A stretch of DNA of 63,657 nucleotides from Clostridiaceae bacterium BRH_c20a (GTDB lineage: Bacteria > Bacillota > Peptococcia > Peptococcales > BICA1-8): assembly GCA_000961765.1 (NCBI GenBank), contig LADT01000082.1:1-63657 (forward strand), given 5' to 3'. This document shows positions 19,723 through 29,152 of this stretch, in pieces; position 1 is the first letter of the stretch; every line of letters begins with the position of its first letter. Position numbers and translations under genes: made by a program. Below the pieces are notes generated by a model that saw only the letters and a list, made by a program, of their open reading frames with translations, ran no database searches and was not told where the DNA came from.

Positions 19723-20889
19723 TTAGAGCCTTTTTAGTAAGCGCCCCATCCGCTCTAGGGCCTCATTAATATTGTTTACAGACGCAGCATAGCAGCAGCG
19801 AATAAAGCCCTGCCCGCTTTCACCAAAGGCATTGCCTGGTACGACAGCAACTTTTTCCTCCGTCAATAATCTTTCAGCAAATTCTTCAGAAGAGAGTCCT
19901 GTTTCCTTAATGGAAGGAAAGGCATAGAAAGAGCCCTTTGGTTCAAAGCATGACAGGCCAAGCTCCCGTAGTCCGTTTACCATCAAGTTGCGGCGCTGAT
20001 TAAAGGATTGAACCATTTTTTTCATTTCACTTTCCCCATTTTTTAAGGCTTCTAATGCCGCTTTTTGGCCCATGATAGGGGCACACATGATGCTGTATTG
20101 GTGAATTTTCATCATGGCACTAATTATTTCCCTAGGACCTGCGGCATAGCCTATCCGCCATCCGGTCATGGCAAAGGCCTTAGAAAACCCGTTTAAGATA
20201 ACTGTCCTCTCCCACATTCCGGGCAGGGCCGCAAAGGAAAAGTGCTTCCCTTCATAAGTAAGTTCACTATAAATTTCATCGGATATTACCACCAGGTTAT
20301 TCTCCTCAACAACTTGAGCAATCACTTCCAGATCTTCTTTAGTCATAATCGCACCAGTAGGATTATTAGGAAAGGTTAATAGCAAAACCTTGGAACGGGA
20401 AGTTATCTTTGATCTCAATTCCTCCCCCGTTAGTTTAAAATTATCCTTTTCAAATGTACCTAGGGGTATGGGGATTCCATCAGCCAGCAGTGCCCCCGGA
20501 GCATATGAGACAAAGGACGGATCAGGAATTAAGACCTCGTCGCCTGCTGATATCAGAGCCCTTAACGCCAGGTCTACAGCTTCACTTACACCTACTGTAA
20601 CCAAAATTTCATCTTCCGGGTTATATTCGGTCTGGTACTTTTTTAGGTAATTACTAATTGCCTTCCTTAATTCGGGCATCCCATAATTGGAGGTATACAT
20701 AGTAAAGCCTTTTTCTAATGAATAGTAACAGGCTTCCCTAATATGCCAGGGAGTAACGAAATCCGGCTCTCCAACGCCGAGGGATATAACCCCTTCCGTT
20801 TGACTTACCAGATCAAAAAACTTTCTTATGCCTGAGGGAGGTAATTTTCTAACCTTTTCATTAATAAATGAATTTGGATTTACTGTCAT
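19723..20889 (-). CDS. Class I/II aminotransferase, likely for alanine
   Basis: PLP-dependent fold-type I aminotransferase, 388 residues. PLP-Lys motif GFSKAFAMTGWRIGY (~235), NNPTGA (~175), YGMPELRKAI (~65) and the C-terminal RCCYA with the substrate-carboxylate Arg. It resembles the PatA/YugH-type aspartate/alanine transaminases rather than HisC. The start overlaps the end of lrp (ATGA). The operon lies behind a T-box whose specifier reads as the alanine codon GCC, so the best inference is pyruvate plus glutamate to alanine; the specificity is not proven. Confidence 0.88.
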   Translation of the reverse strand: MTVNPNSFINEKVRKLPPSGIRKFFDLVSQTEGVISLGVGEPDFVTPWHIREACYYSLEKGFTMYTSNYGMPELRKAISNYLKKYQTEYNPEDEILVTVGVSEAVDLALRALISAGDEVLIPDPSFVSYAPGALLADGIPIPLGTFEKDNFKLTGEELRSKITSRSKVLLLTFPNNPTGAIMTKEDLEVIAQVVEENNLVVISDEIYSELTYEGKHFSFAALPGMWERTVILNGFSKAFAMTGWRIGYAAGPREIISAMMKIHQYSIMCAPIMGQKAALEALKNGESEMKKMVQSFNQRRNLMVNGLRELGLSCFEPKGSFYAFPSIKETGLSSEEFAERLLTEEKVAVVPGNAFGESGQGFIRCCYAASVNNINEALERMGRLLKRL

Positions 20890-21377
20890 GGGGAAACCAC
20901 CAGCCTTTTGTCGCTTTCTTCACCGCTAAAGATAACACCGTCTTCTTTATAGCGCTTCATTACAAAATGGGTTCGTGTGCCGTTTACGTACTCTAATGTT
21001 GCCAGCTTTTCTGATAAAAAAAAGGAAATATCATGCATGGTTTCTCCTTCAATAATTACACATAAATCATAGGAGCCAGACATTAGATAGACTGATTTAA
21101 CCTGGGGGAAACGGTAAATACGCTCTGCAATCTTATCAAAGCCAAATTCCCTTTGAGGAGTTATTGTTACTTCGATTAATGCTCTCACCCGGGGAGAAGA
21201 CTGCTTGTCCCAGTTTATTACAGTGTGGTATTTTAAAATAACACTATCCTGCTCCAGTTCTTCAATGATCTGGGCAATATCCTCTTTGGAGACATTAAGC
21301 ATTTTAGCTAACTGTTCCTTTGATAGCCGGCTGTCATTTTCTAATAGCTGCAAAACCTCTCGTTTTAAATCACCCAT
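20886..21377 (-). CDS. Lrp/AsnC-family regulator
   Basis: Feast-famine regulator, 163 residues. Residues ~5-60 form the helix-turn-helix (VLQLLENDSRLSKEQLAKML and SKEDIAQIIEELEQD). Residues ~75-155 form the RAM effector domain (VRALIEVTITPQ, VKSVYLMSGSYDLCVIIEGE). The first gene of the T-box operon, it is translationally coupled to the aminotransferase. In this arrangement it probably senses an amino acid and tunes the transaminase; that role is inference. Confidence 0.9.
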   Translation of the reverse strand: MGDLKREVLQLLENDSRLSKEQLAKMLNVSKEDIAQIIEELEQDSVILKYHTVINWDKQSSPRVRALIEVTITPQREFGFDKIAERIYRFPQVKSVYLMSGSYDLCVIIEGETMHDISFFLSEKLATLEYVNGTRTHFVMKRYKEDGVIFSGEESDKRLVVSP

Positions 21378-21469
21378 TAATTCAAAAACCTCCTATTTTT
21401 GTTATTTTTATATTGTTTTTAAAAGCGAATAGACGAATGGGTTAGTAAATCGTCACTAAGAAAATAAAA

Positions 21470-21734
21470 AACCCCCGCCCCTAAAAAAAATAGGGACGAG
21501 AGGCTTATCTCGCGGTACCACCCTAGTTGGTCTTATACAGACCCCCTCAGTAAAACTCACTCTCCATAACGGTGGAGACCGGTTCTGCTTACTCAACCTC
21601 GATTGGTTTTTCAGAAGAACACTCTAGAGTGGCTTCATTGGATTGCTGCATCGGATTTTCACCATCACCGATTCTCTGAGGTCAGCAGGTGACCAATTAC
21701 TCTTCTCTTTCACAGTGTTTATACTTATGTAATT
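21470..21734 (-). ncRNA. T-box riboswitch leader, specifier GCC (alanine)
   Basis: On the minus strand the leader contains the T-box core AGGGTGGTACCGCG (21511-21524), preceded by a Stem I beginning AGAGAAGAGTAATTGG. Its specifier loop reads CCAATGAAGCCACTC, where GCC after GAA (21631-21633) is the specifier codon. The bulge UGGU fits a tRNA with discriminator A, as tRNA-Ala has. In the alternative terminator, TAGGG and GCGAGA pair with TCTCG and CCCTA, followed by eight T residues (ending near 21483). Uncharged tRNA-Ala would allow read-through into lrp and the aminotransferase gene. Confidence 0.9.
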
Positions 21735-21740
21735 TTAGTA

Positions 21741-21770
21741 ATTTTAGCATCATCTACTACAGAGTGTCAA
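21741..21770 (-). promoter_or_regulatory. Promoter of the T-box/lrp/aminotransferase operon
   Basis: Read on the minus strand, TTGACA (21765-21770), 18 bases and TAAAAT (21741-21746). It predicts transcription starting near 21734, just ahead of Stem I of the T-box. Confidence 0.75.
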
Positions 21771-21995
21771 GTAAAAATTAGGATAATCAGGGGTGCAGAA
21801 TAACCAGGGGAATTTCCTCTGGTTTCTCCTAGCTAGCCAGTTTTGCAAAGACTATTAATTTCATAAGAGTTTTCATCATTCTGAGACTATGGACCATCGG
21901 CCATAAACCCAATAATTTGCTATTTCTAAATGTAGCCACATTATATATGCTCTGTTAAAATATAAGAGTTGGAGTCAAGGGAAGGTGAGACTTAA

Positions 21996-22553
21996 TTGCG
22001 GACTTTTAAATATGTACTTATATATCTGCTTATAATTCAATTTGCCCTTTATTATATTGTTCCTTTAGATATGGTTTACGGTTATAGGATGGATTATGAG
22101 CTTGTAAAAAATAATATTCATAATATCGATACCATATTAGAGCAGATATCTAAAGAGGTAAAAAATAAAGATTTAAAGGAGTATGTGATTATCCTTGGCG
22201 ATTCAGTAGCTTTTAGTGGTCCGGGTGATTCGCAGCAGTCTATAGGCTATTATTTAGAAGAAATTAACCGGGAGAAAAATGGGGAAAATGCTACTCGTTT
22301 TTTCAACCTTTCTATGCCTGCTATGCAGGTAGGAGATATTTATACTATGCTCTTAAAGTTGGATAAATACGGTATTTCTACGGATAATGTTATTTTAAAT
22401 ATAACTTATGCCGGATTTGTGAAAAGAGACCCAGATCCTCCTATTGTATTTTGGTTTCGCGATAACTTGAAAAATATGGATCAGGAAGCTATGCTGAAGT
22501 TCAGGTTAATCTTACTGCAAATGATTACTCTAAAGGCAAAAAGAATTTTGTGA
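21996..22553 (+). CDS. SGNH-hydrolase-like protein, N-terminal part (probable frameshift)
   Basis: 185 residues from TTG 21996, preceded by GGGAAGGTGAG. Residues 6-24 form a membrane anchor or uncleaved signal. VIILGDSVAFSG near residue 67 is the catalytic GDS block I of SGNH/GDSL esterases. It stops at 22553 without the Asp-His block, which is found in the overlapping next frame (22550-23062). The pair lies directly before an MBOAT acyltransferase, the usual partner in extracellular polymer O-acetylation (AlgX/DltD-like). See the frameshift finding. Confidence 0.7.
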   Translation: MRTFKYVLIYLLIIQFALYYIVPLDMVYGYRMDYELVKNNIHNIDTILEQISKEVKNKDLKEYVIILGDSVAFSGPGDSQQSIGYYLEEINREKNGENATRFFNLSMPAMQVGDIYTMLLKLDKYGISTDNVILNITYAGFVKRDPDPPIVFWFRDNLKNMDQEAMLKFRLILLQMITLKAKRIL

Positions 22554-23062
22554 GCTATCTTAGCAGTTTTTTGGAAAGTAGAATATATCCATCTCTACGC
22601 CTTTTTCAATATAAAGACTTCCTGAAAAAAGCAGTAAGTGGTGAACATCAAAGTGATGCTTTAGGAGATGCTCGGGTCTGGTCTGAAAAAGAGGGTTTAA
22701 GGGAGCTATTAAAGGAATATGAGTATCAAAGAGGATTCTCTGCAAAGCCTTTTGATATGAGCACTACTAATCCTCAAATTTATTTTCTGGAAAAAATTAT
22801 GGAACGTCAGCAGGATAAAAATACTCTAATATTCCTGGCAGCTGTCAATGAGGTATTGATGGAAGAGGAAGTAAATAAGGATGGCTACCAGGAAAATCTA
22901 AAGAAAATAGATAATTATTTTAGGATAAAAGATAGCAAATACTTGAATCTTCAGGGAAAAATAGGAGAGTCAAGTTTCTCTGATCATATTCATTTGACCT
23001 CAGAAGGCTACCGAATGCTTGCGGAAATACTCTATGAAGAATTATTAGTGACTAGTGACTAG
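22550..23062 (+). CDS. SGNH-hydrolase-like protein, C-terminal part (probable frameshift)
   Basis: 170 residues starting nominally at GTG 22550, a 4-base overlap with the preceding stop. It contains FSDHIHLTSEGYRMLAE near its end: DHIH is the Asp-x-x-His catalytic pair that completes an SGNH triad with the GDS motif of the upstream frame. It has no signal peptide of its own. Reading this frame back across the junction gives GKKNFVSYLSSFLESR, a smooth continuation. One broken gene is therefore more likely than two proteins. Its last codons run into a GTGACTAGTGACTAG repeat that supplies the stop. Confidence 0.65.
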   Translation: MSYLSSFLESRIYPSLRLFQYKDFLKKAVSGEHQSDALGDARVWSEKEGLRELLKEYEYQRGFSAKPFDMSTTNPQIYFLEKIMERQQDKNTLIFLAAVNEVLMEEEVNKDGYQENLKKIDNYFRIKDSKYLNLQGKIGESSFSDHIHLTSEGYRMLAEILYEELLVTSD

Positions 23063-23120
23063 TGACTAGTGGATTAAGTGTAATCTTTTGCTGTAGCACT
23101 GTAGCACTGTAGCACTGACC
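23046..23120. repeat. GTGACTA and CTGTAGCA minisatellites
   Basis: Three copies of GTGACTA at 23046-23070 are followed by CTGTAGCACTGTAGCACTG at 23089-23118. The same CTGTAGCA word recurs at 40842-40862 and 49505-49542, and ACTAGCCACTAG-like words recur at 36818 and 43733. Confidence 0.7.
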
Positions 23121-23155
23121 TTCAGTATACCCCATAAGTAAAAGAGAGGTGCACC

Positions 23156-24586
23156 ATGCTTTTTCATACACCGGAATTTATGATTATGTTGACGATGAGC
23201 TTGATAATATTTTATTTATTTCCTGCCTGGCGGATATATACTTTAGCCTTCGCTAATATTATTTTTTATGGAGCCAGTGGTCTAGGGTATCTAGTATTGT
23301 TTATTGTCATAGCAATATTAACATATGTAGTCTCTCTATTCTTGAAAGGCACTTATGGGGAGATTTTTTTGTGGCTGGGAATAGTATTAAATGTTGGGAA
23401 CTTAGCCTTCTTTAAGTACTCGGTATTTCTCCTTAAGAACCTTGAGAACTTTTTGTCTGTAAATCTGATATGGGAAGGCTCAGTTTTTACAAAATTGCTT
23501 CTTCCCATAGGGATTTCTTTTTATACCTTTCAGATGATAGCTTACCTTGTTGATGTTTATAAAGGTAAGATTGAGTCTTGTAAGTCCTGGCTGGATTTTT
23601 GGGTATTTATATCTTTTTTTGCTCAACTCATTGCCGGACCCATTATGCGGGGCAAAGATTTAATACCACAGGTTGAAAGGCTGCAAAAAATCAGCCTGGA
23701 TTACGGCAGAATAAAGTTAGGCATCACCTATTTAGCATTAGGATTATTTAAAAAAATTGTCCTAGCCGATAATATATCTGTCTATGCCGACAGTTTTTTT
23801 AATAGAGGTGCTGCACTAAGTAGTGGTGAAATATGGATTGCAGCTTATTTATTTGCTTTTCAAATATACTTTGATTTTTCGGCATACAGTGAAATGGCTT
23901 TAGGAATTGGACACTTATTTGGAATCAAGTTGGACTTGAATTTTAAAACACCTTACTTAAGTAAAAATCCCACTGAATTTTGGAGAAGATGGCATATTAC
24001 TCTTTCTAACTGGATAAAGGATTATATATATATTCCTTTAGGGGGATCCCGAGTAGGGGAAGTACGCCAGCAGATAAACCTGTTTTTGGCTATGGCAATC
24101 TCCGGGCTTTGGCATGGAGCGGCCTGGACCTTTATAGCTTGGGGTATGTTTCACGGACTTTTGTTAATAGCCCATAAAATTTATGTACGTATAACAAATA
24201 ACCTGGGTTTTAAAGATCTAAAGGATAATAGACTATATGGTTGTCTTGAGGCTTTTGTCTTTTTCCACTTAACTTGTATTGGATGGGTTTTCTTTAGGGC
24301 AAAGGGTGTGGGTAGTGCAATAAATATGGTGCAAGAGATGCTGACACTTAATCCTATGATATTTTTGACGGATAAAGTTTTATTGAAATATTTTGTGCTT
24401 AGCGCTATGTTATTTGCACTTCATATCGTAGAGTATTTACTGCGGGAAAAACATAATCTGGTTACCCAAATTTGGTATCAATATTTCCCCGCACCACTTA
24501 GAGGCTTAGCTTACACCGTGTTTATAGTGATATTAGTTATTTTTATGCAAAATGAGCAAAACAGCTTTATATATTTCCAATTTTAA
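23156..24586 (+). CDS. MBOAT-family O-acyltransferase (AlgI/DltB-like)
   Basis: Polytopic membrane acyltransferase, 476 residues with about 10-12 hydrophobic segments. Family motifs are LLPIGISFYTFQMIAYLVD (~115-133), FFAQLIAGPIMRG (~153), FWRRWHITLSNWIKDYIYIP (~280) and ISGLWHGAAWTFIAWG (~315) with the catalytic His. It transfers an acyl group across the membrane to a cell-surface polymer, probably with the SGNH protein upstream. GAGAGGTG precedes the ATG. The substrate (polysaccharide or teichoic acid) is not known. Confidence 0.92.
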   Translation: MLFHTPEFMIMLTMSLIIFYLFPAWRIYTLAFANIIFYGASGLGYLVLFIVIAILTYVVSLFLKGTYGEIFLWLGIVLNVGNLAFFKYSVFLLKNLENFLSVNLIWEGSVFTKLLLPIGISFYTFQMIAYLVDVYKGKIESCKSWLDFWVFISFFAQLIAGPIMRGKDLIPQVERLQKISLDYGRIKLGITYLALGLFKKIVLADNISVYADSFFNRGAALSSGEIWIAAYLFAFQIYFDFSAYSEMALGIGHLFGIKLDLNFKTPYLSKNPTEFWRRWHITLSNWIKDYIYIPLGGSRVGEVRQQINLFLAMAISGLWHGAAWTFIAWGMFHGLLLIAHKIYVRITNNLGFKDLKDNRLYGCLEAFVFFHLTCIGWVFFRAKGVGSAINMVQEMLTLNPMIFLTDKVLLKYFVLSAMLFALHIVEYLLREKHNLVTQIWYQYFPAPLRGLAYTVFIVILVIFMQNEQNSFIYFQF

Positions 24587-24633
24587 ATATAAGAATCTAT
24601 ATTTTTTTGCCAATATTGGCAAAGAGGTTTTGG

Positions 24634-24677
24634 AAGAAAGACGCGCGCAGAAGGAACTAATAAGGCGCGTCTTTCTT
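24634..24677 (+). terminator. Hairpin terminator after the MBOAT gene
   Basis: AAGAAAGACGCGC (24634-24646) pairs perfectly with GCGCGTCTTTCTT (24665-24677) around an 18-base loop. A second short palindrome TTGCCAATATTGGCAA lies at 24608-24623. It closes the acyltransferase unit before the his promoter. Confidence 0.75.
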
Positions 24678-24717
24678 AATTTCTAGGGCAAACTTTTTTA
24701 ATATTACGCAAATTCCG

Positions 24718-24746
24718 TTGACCTTTTAAATAACTTATGGTATCAT
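24718..24746 (+). promoter_or_regulatory. his operon promoter
   Basis: TTGACC (24718-24723), 17 bases and TATCAT (24741-24746), about 50 bases before hisZ. No His T-box or attenuator was recognised in the short leader. Confidence 0.6.
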
Positions 24747-24799
24747 TAATGCAATACATTGACGCTTTATTATAATGAAGTGATAACGGGGTGATGCTT

Positions 24800-25951
24800 G
24801 TGCCATTGAATTTTGAAAAACCCACAGGGACTAGAGATGTTCTGCCCGAAAAGCTATTACTGATCAGGCAAATATCTGCTGAGATAATTGAACTTCTGGC
24901 AAAATGGGGTTATGAAGAAATAGAAACGCCCCTTGTTGAATACCACCAGACAGTAGGACTGTTTTCAAAAATCCAGGATGACAGGTTGATTAAATTTTTG
25001 GATCCCTTAGGTAAGAATGTAATATTGAGACCGGATTTTACGACACCTATTGCTAGATTAGCGGCTTCAATTTATAAGGATATTGATTTTCCAATCAGGC
25101 TAATGTATCAAGGCAAAGTTTACCGTAATTCTGGAAGTAAAGGTATAGCTGAAGTTAACCAGATTGGTATGGAACTTATAGGCCTGGCATCTTTGGAAGG
25201 CGATGCTGAGGTTATTACCCTAGCCATTCAGACAATATTAAAATGTACTAATAAAAACTTTAAGGTTGCGGTGGGCCATACCAAGTTCTTAAAGCTTTTG
25301 CTTAAAGAGATAGGCTGTGACCCTTCCTGGCAGGATCAGCTATTCCAGTATTTATTAGACAATGACTATGTAGGCTATAAAAACCTAGTAAATACTCTTG
25401 AGATAGATGAGTCTTATAAAGAATATTTAGTTAAGATTTTAAAAATCCGGGGTTCATTTGCTACTGTTATTGAAGCCGAAAATTGGTTTGACTCCCCGGA
25501 ATGGCGGGATATTTTTCAAGAGCTATCCCAATTATGGAGTATTCTTACCCAATATCAAGTAACTGATTATGTCAGCCTGGATTTGAGCCTGGTTGGCAGA
25601 CAGTATTATTATACAGGGATGATTTATCATGTTTACTGTGAGGGGCATCCTTACCCTATTTGCTCTGGGGGACGTTATGATAATCTTTTGGAGAATTTTG
25701 GAAGGGACGGAACAGCCACCGGATTTGCAGTAAATGTTGACGACCTCCTTGGGGTAGTTATTAAAGAGAATGGACAAAATTACCCCGAAGGCAAAACTCT
25801 TTTAGTATACTCCCCAGACCAACGCCAGGAGGCTATCCGGCAAGCCGATCTACTGAGGGCACAGGGAAGGGTTGTCGTCATGGCTCAAGAAGGAACGGTA
25901 ACGGAGAAATTCCAATCCGATTTTGACCAAATAATAGATTTAGATAATTAA
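24800..25951 (+). CDS. hisZ: ATP phosphoribosyltransferase regulatory subunit HisZ
   Basis: Catalytically inactive histidyl-tRNA synthetase paralog that activates short-form HisG. About 383 residues. [16 protein letters not shown] near the start and motif 2 [15 protein letters not shown] (~75) are class II synthetase-like, and the C-terminal anticodon domain is absent. GTG 24800 is chosen because GGGGTGAT ends 4 bases before it; GTG 24791 and ATG 24794 overlap that site. First gene of the his cluster; the short hisG follows 17 bases later. Confidence 0.92.
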   Translation: MPLNFEKPTGTRDVLPEKLLLIRQISAEIIELLAKWGYEEIETPLVEYHQTVGLFSKIQDDRLIKFLDPLGKNVILRPDFTTPIARLAASIYKDIDFPIRLMYQGKVYRNSGSKGIAEVNQIGMELIGLASLEGDAEVITLAIQTILKCTNKNFKVAVGHTKFLKLLLKEIGCDPSWQDQLFQYLLDNDYVGYKNLVNTLEIDESYKEYLVKILKIRGSFATVIEAENWFDSPEWRDIFQELSQLWSILTQYQVTDYVSLDLSLVGRQYYYTGMIYHVYCEGHPYPICSGGRYDNLLENFGRDGTATGFAVNVDDLLGVVIKENGQNYPEGKTLLVYSPDQRQEAIRQADLLRAQGRVVVMAQEGTVTEKFQSDFDQIIDLDN

Positions 25952-25968
25952 AGGAAGTGGGTTATAGA

Positions 25969-26589
25969 ATGCTTACAATAGCAGTTCCGAAAGGGCGCAT
26001 ATTAGAAGAAGCAAATATATTGCTGCGCCAATCAGGAATTATTAATAAAGAGGTTCAAGAAACCAGAAAACTTATTTTAGAAGATGTTGATGATGGAATC
26101 AGGTTTATCCTGGCCAAACCTCAAGATGTACCGACATATGTTAGATATGGAGTAGCCGATGTAGGTATAGTTGGTAAAGATGTCCTCTTAGAGGAGGGAG
26201 AAGGCTTTTATGAGCTGATGGACCTTGGTATAGGTCTGTGCAGGCTTTCAATCTGCTCAAAGCCCGGCAAGACCTGTCAGCGAGGGGAATTACCAAGGGT
26301 TGCTACTAAATACCCTAAAGTGACAGCCAATTATTTTCGGGAAAAAGGCGAACAGGTAGAAATTATTAAGCTCAATGGTTCGGTAGAGCTGGCACCCTTA
26401 TTGGGCCTGAGTCATTATATTGTAGATATTGTATCGACCGGTCAGACTTTAGAGGAAAACGGTCTAGTTGAATTAGAAGTTATAGCCCATGTTTCCTGCC
26501 GGCTAATTGTTAACCAGACAATGTTTCACCTGAAAAATTCTGTTATTGAAGAATTGGTAAGTAAACTAGAGGCGGGTATACAGATATGA
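25969..26589 (+). CDS. hisG: ATP phosphoribosyltransferase, short form HisG
   Basis: First step of histidine synthesis: ATP plus PRPP to phosphoribosyl-ATP. It has 206 residues from ATG 25969 (AAGGAAGTG 9 bases before), so it lacks the C-terminal regulatory domain of long HisG and needs HisZ. Motifs: [14 protein letters not shown] (1-14), [16 protein letters not shown] (~62) and the PRPP loop [14 protein letters not shown] (~152). It ends in an ATGA overlap with hisH. Confidence 0.95.
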   Translation: MLTIAVPKGRILEEANILLRQSGIINKEVQETRKLILEDVDDGIRFILAKPQDVPTYVRYGVADVGIVGKDVLLEEGEGFYELMDLGIGLCRLSICSKPGKTCQRGELPRVATKYPKVTANYFREKGEQVEIIKLNGSVELAPLLGLSHYIVDIVSTGQTLEENGLVELEVIAHVSCRLIVNQTMFHLKNSVIEELVSKLEAGIQI

Positions 26590-27200
26590 TTGGGATAATT
26601 GATTATGACTCCGGCAATATTTTTAGTTTAGCGGCCGCTTTTAACCGTTTAGACGCCAATCACAGGCTTGTTACAGCACCCACAGAAATCAATAACTGTA
26701 CAGCACTGGTATTACCCGGGGTGGGAGCCTTCGGTGATGCAATAAATAACCTAAAGGCCAAGGGCTTAAATGAGGCAATCCTCCACTGGGTAAATGCCGG
26801 AAAACCATTATTGGGGATCTGCTTAGGAATGCAGTTATTATTTGAAAAAAGTGAAGAACATGGAATTTATCAGGGGCTAGGGATTCTGCCTGGAACTATT
26901 AGGCGGATTACGGGCCAGGTTAAAGTTCCCCACATGGGTTGGAACAAACTTCACATTATTAGTAACCATAACCTTCTTCAAAATATCTCTGATGGATATG
27001 TGTATTTTGTTCATTCCTATTACGCTGCTGAAGCTTCGGAAGTTGTCTTGGCCTCTACCTTTTATGGTGAAGAAATACCAGCTGTTGTAGGTAAAAATAA
27101 TGTGCTGGGAATGCAGTTTCACCCAGAAAAAAGCGGCCCCGTGGGAATGACGCTGCTAAAGAATTGGGTCGAATTGATAGAGGCTTCAGATAAAAGGTAA
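26586..27200 (+). CDS. hisH: Imidazole glycerol phosphate synthase glutaminase subunit HisH
   Basis: Class I glutamine amidotransferase giving ammonia to HisF. 204 residues, with [12 protein letters not shown] at the start, oxyanion region [10 protein letters not shown], nucleophile Cys in [13 protein letters not shown] (~80) and the His-Glu pair in [10 protein letters not shown] (~178). It overlaps hisG by 4 bases. Its partner hisF lies downstream beyond a repeat-filled 445-base gap and hisA. Confidence 0.95.
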   Translation: MIGIIDYDSGNIFSLAAAFNRLDANHRLVTAPTEINNCTALVLPGVGAFGDAINNLKAKGLNEAILHWVNAGKPLLGICLGMQLLFEKSEEHGIYQGLGILPGTIRRITGQVKVPHMGWNKLHIISNHNLLQNISDGYVYFVHSYYAAEASEVVLASTFYGEEIPAVVGKNNVLGMQFHPEKSGPVGMTLLKNWVELIEASDKR

Positions 27201-27202
27201 AA

Positions 27203-27500
27203 TATTGGGATGCATCTGCTTATCTGCTTTTTTGCATGATGTATCCGATGAATGGCAGTCTTCTGGGATGCATCTACTTTAATGTTAGACTGCATGATCC
27301 ATCAATGAAGGTCAGTTTATTTTGAAGCATCCTATTCAAGATGCAGGAAGCAGGAAGCATGAGTCAAGATAAGGGCTATATATTAGTTCTTGCTTCTTAC
27401 CTCCTGTTTCTTGCCTCCTGTGCTGCAGATGCCTCAGGTGATATTCACATGCATAGGATGCATCCTATGATGTTCACCCGTAAGCAGATGTCAAACAAAT
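27203..27500. repeat. Mirrored repeat array B, keyword GATGCATC, with inserted minisatellite
   Basis: Left half: GATGCATC (27209), GATGTATC (27238), GATGCATC (27267), GATCCATC (27296) and GAAGCATC (27324), spaced 28-29 bases. Right half (about 27415-27500): GCAGATGCC, CATAGGATGCATCC and GCAGATGTC in inverted context with TTCACCCGTAAG. The centre (27340-27415) holds a GCAGGAAGCAGGAAGC minisatellite and its complement-like partner GCTTCTTACCTCCTG. It separates hisH from hisA. It is the same family as the 1073-1212 array. Confidence 0.8.
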
Positions 27501-27504
27501 GTTT

Positions 27505-27600
27505 TTTCCGCACTGGAATACTGGGAACAGGACTCTGAGCAACCGAGCACGATTCACAAATGATCACGCAAGTCAAGAACCGTCCCCAAAATGCTGGTCA
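27505..27600. repeat. GAGCACG and CCGTCCCC repeat pieces before hisA
   Basis: ACTGGAATACTGGGAACAGG and CTGAGCAACCGAGCACG belong to the GTGACCAGTGCTCAG family. GTCAAGAACCGTCCCC (27565-27580) is the REP-type word also seen at 50877 and, in altered form, at 12734-12788. Confidence 0.6.
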
Positions 27601-27645
27601 CGTGACCCTAAGAATCACCCATAAGTAAAAAAACGGAGGTGCAAA

Positions 27646-28383
27646 ATGTCTTTTACGATCTATCCTGCTATTGATATTAGAGGCGGGAAATGTGTACGGC
27701 TCTATCAAGGGGATTATAGTCTCGAAAGCACATATTATGAAAACCCTGTAGAGCCGGCTCAAAAGTGGTATGAAGCAGGGGCCCATTGGCTTCATATTAT
27801 TGATTTGGATGGGGCTAAGACAGGTAAACCGGAAAACCTGCAAATAATTACAGAAATATTAGAAAAGTTTAAGATAAATATCCAGGTTGGAGGAGGCATA
27901 AGAACCTTAGAGGCTGCTCAGGCCTATCTAAATAGTGGTGCTGCTAGGATTATCATTGGGTCACAGGCTTTAAAGGATAATAGATTTGTAGAAAACCTGT
28001 TAAATATACATGGTCCTGAGAAGATTGTTGTATCGTTGGATGGCCGTAGTGATCAGGTTTATAGTGACGGATGGCTAAAAGAATCGGGAAGGGATCTATC
28101 CACTGCTGCCCTAGAATTGGCTCAAACGGGAGTGAATACGTTCATTTATACAGATATTGAAAAGGATGGTACACTCTCAGGTCCAAACATTACTCAAGCT
28201 CTAAACCTTGCTGCTTTGACAAAGAAAGAGGTTATTGTTGCTGGTGGAATAGCTACAGCTGATGATGTATTGTATTTGGCACGGCAGCAAGACTTGGGAA
28301 TTAAAGGAACAGTAATTGGTCGGGCCCTCTATACCGGTGGTGTAAACTTAAAGAGCTTAATATCCTGGCTGAGGAGGGCTTAG
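27646..28383 (+). CDS. hisA: ProFAR isomerase HisA
   Basis: Isomerises the aminoimidazole carboxamide ribotide intermediate (ProFAR to PRFAR), TIM barrel. 245 residues. The catalytic Asp pair is in [19 protein letters not shown] (Asp9) and [15 protein letters not shown] (~168). The half-barrel phosphate sites are VGGGIRT and VAGGIAT. GGAGGTG precedes the ATG. It is followed within 2 bases by hisF. Confidence 0.96.
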   Translation: MSFTIYPAIDIRGGKCVRLYQGDYSLESTYYENPVEPAQKWYEAGAHWLHIIDLDGAKTGKPENLQIITEILEKFKINIQVGGGIRTLEAAQAYLNSGAARIIIGSQALKDNRFVENLLNIHGPEKIVVSLDGRSDQVYSDGWLKESGRDLSTAALELAQTGVNTFIYTDIEKDGTLSGPNITQALNLAALTKKEVIVAGGIATADDVLYLARQQDLGIKGTVIGRALYTGGVNLKSLISWLRRA

Positions 28384-28384
28384 T

Positions 28385-29152
28385 ATGCTGACTAAGAGGA
28401 TTATCCCCTGTTTAGATGTTAAAGAGGGCAGGGTTGTTAAAGGTGTTAGCTTTGTTAATCTGCGGGATGCCGGAGATCCAGTAGAGCTAGCGGCATATTA
28501 TGATACCAGCGGGGCTGATGAGCTGGTTTTTTTGGATATTTCAGCAAGTGTTGAAGGTAGGAAAACTATGCTGGGAATAGTCCAAAAAACAGCGGAGACT
28601 ATCAGTATTCCTTTTACAGTCGGTGGCGGCATCAACAGCACCGAGGACATAAAAAGGGTTTTGAGATCAGGTGCTGATAAGGTTAGCTTAAATACTGCAG
28701 CAGTGTTCAATCCTAAGCTTATTGAAGAAAGTGCTCGTATCTTTGGCAATCAATGTATAGTAATTGCCATTGATGCCAAATTTAATGGACCATGGGGTAC
28801 CTGGGAAGTATATACCCACGGAGGAACCCGTGCCACAGGGATAAAAGTATTGGAATGGGCTCGGGAGGCAGAAAAAAATGGTGCCGGAGAAATTTTATTA
28901 ACAAGTATGGATTGTGATGGGCATAAAAAGGGCTTTGATCTAAAGCTTACTGGGGAAGTAGCCCAGGCGGTTTCTATCCCTGTTATAGCATCAGGTGGCG
29001 CAGGCGCTAAAGAGGATTTCGAAGATGTTTTCGTCCAGGCTAATGCCGATGCAGCCCTAGCGGCCTCAATCTTTCATTATCAGGAAACTTCAATAAAGCA
29101 GATAAAAATATACCTAAAGGAAAGGGGGATACCAATTCGGTGGACAGATTAG
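28385..29152 (+). CDS. hisF: Imidazole glycerol phosphate synthase cyclase subunit HisF
   Basis: TIM-barrel cyclase using ammonia from HisH to make imidazole glycerol phosphate and AICAR. 255 residues. The catalytic Asp residues are in [16 protein letters not shown] (Asp11) and [14 protein letters not shown] (~130), with [10 protein letters not shown] and FTVGGGINS as expected. AGGAGGG precedes the ATG. The 3' end overlaps hisIE by 13 bases. Confidence 0.97.
   Translation: MLTKRIIPCLDVKEGRVVKGVSFVNLRDAGDPVELAAYYDTSGADELVFLDISASVEGRKTMLGIVQKTAETISIPFTVGGGINSTEDIKRVLRSGADKVSLNTAAVFNPKLIEESARIFGNQCIVIAIDAKFNGPWGTWEVYTHGGTRATGIKVLEWAREAEKNGAGEILLTSMDCDGHKKGFDLKLTGEVAQAVSIPVIASGGAGAKEDFEDVFVQANADAALAASIFHYQETSIKQIKIYLKERGIPIRWTD

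Noticed and set aside
27341-27538. 65-codon frame between hisH and hisA
   Set aside because: It lies wholly in array B and a minisatellite; no ribosome site and low-complexity peptide.
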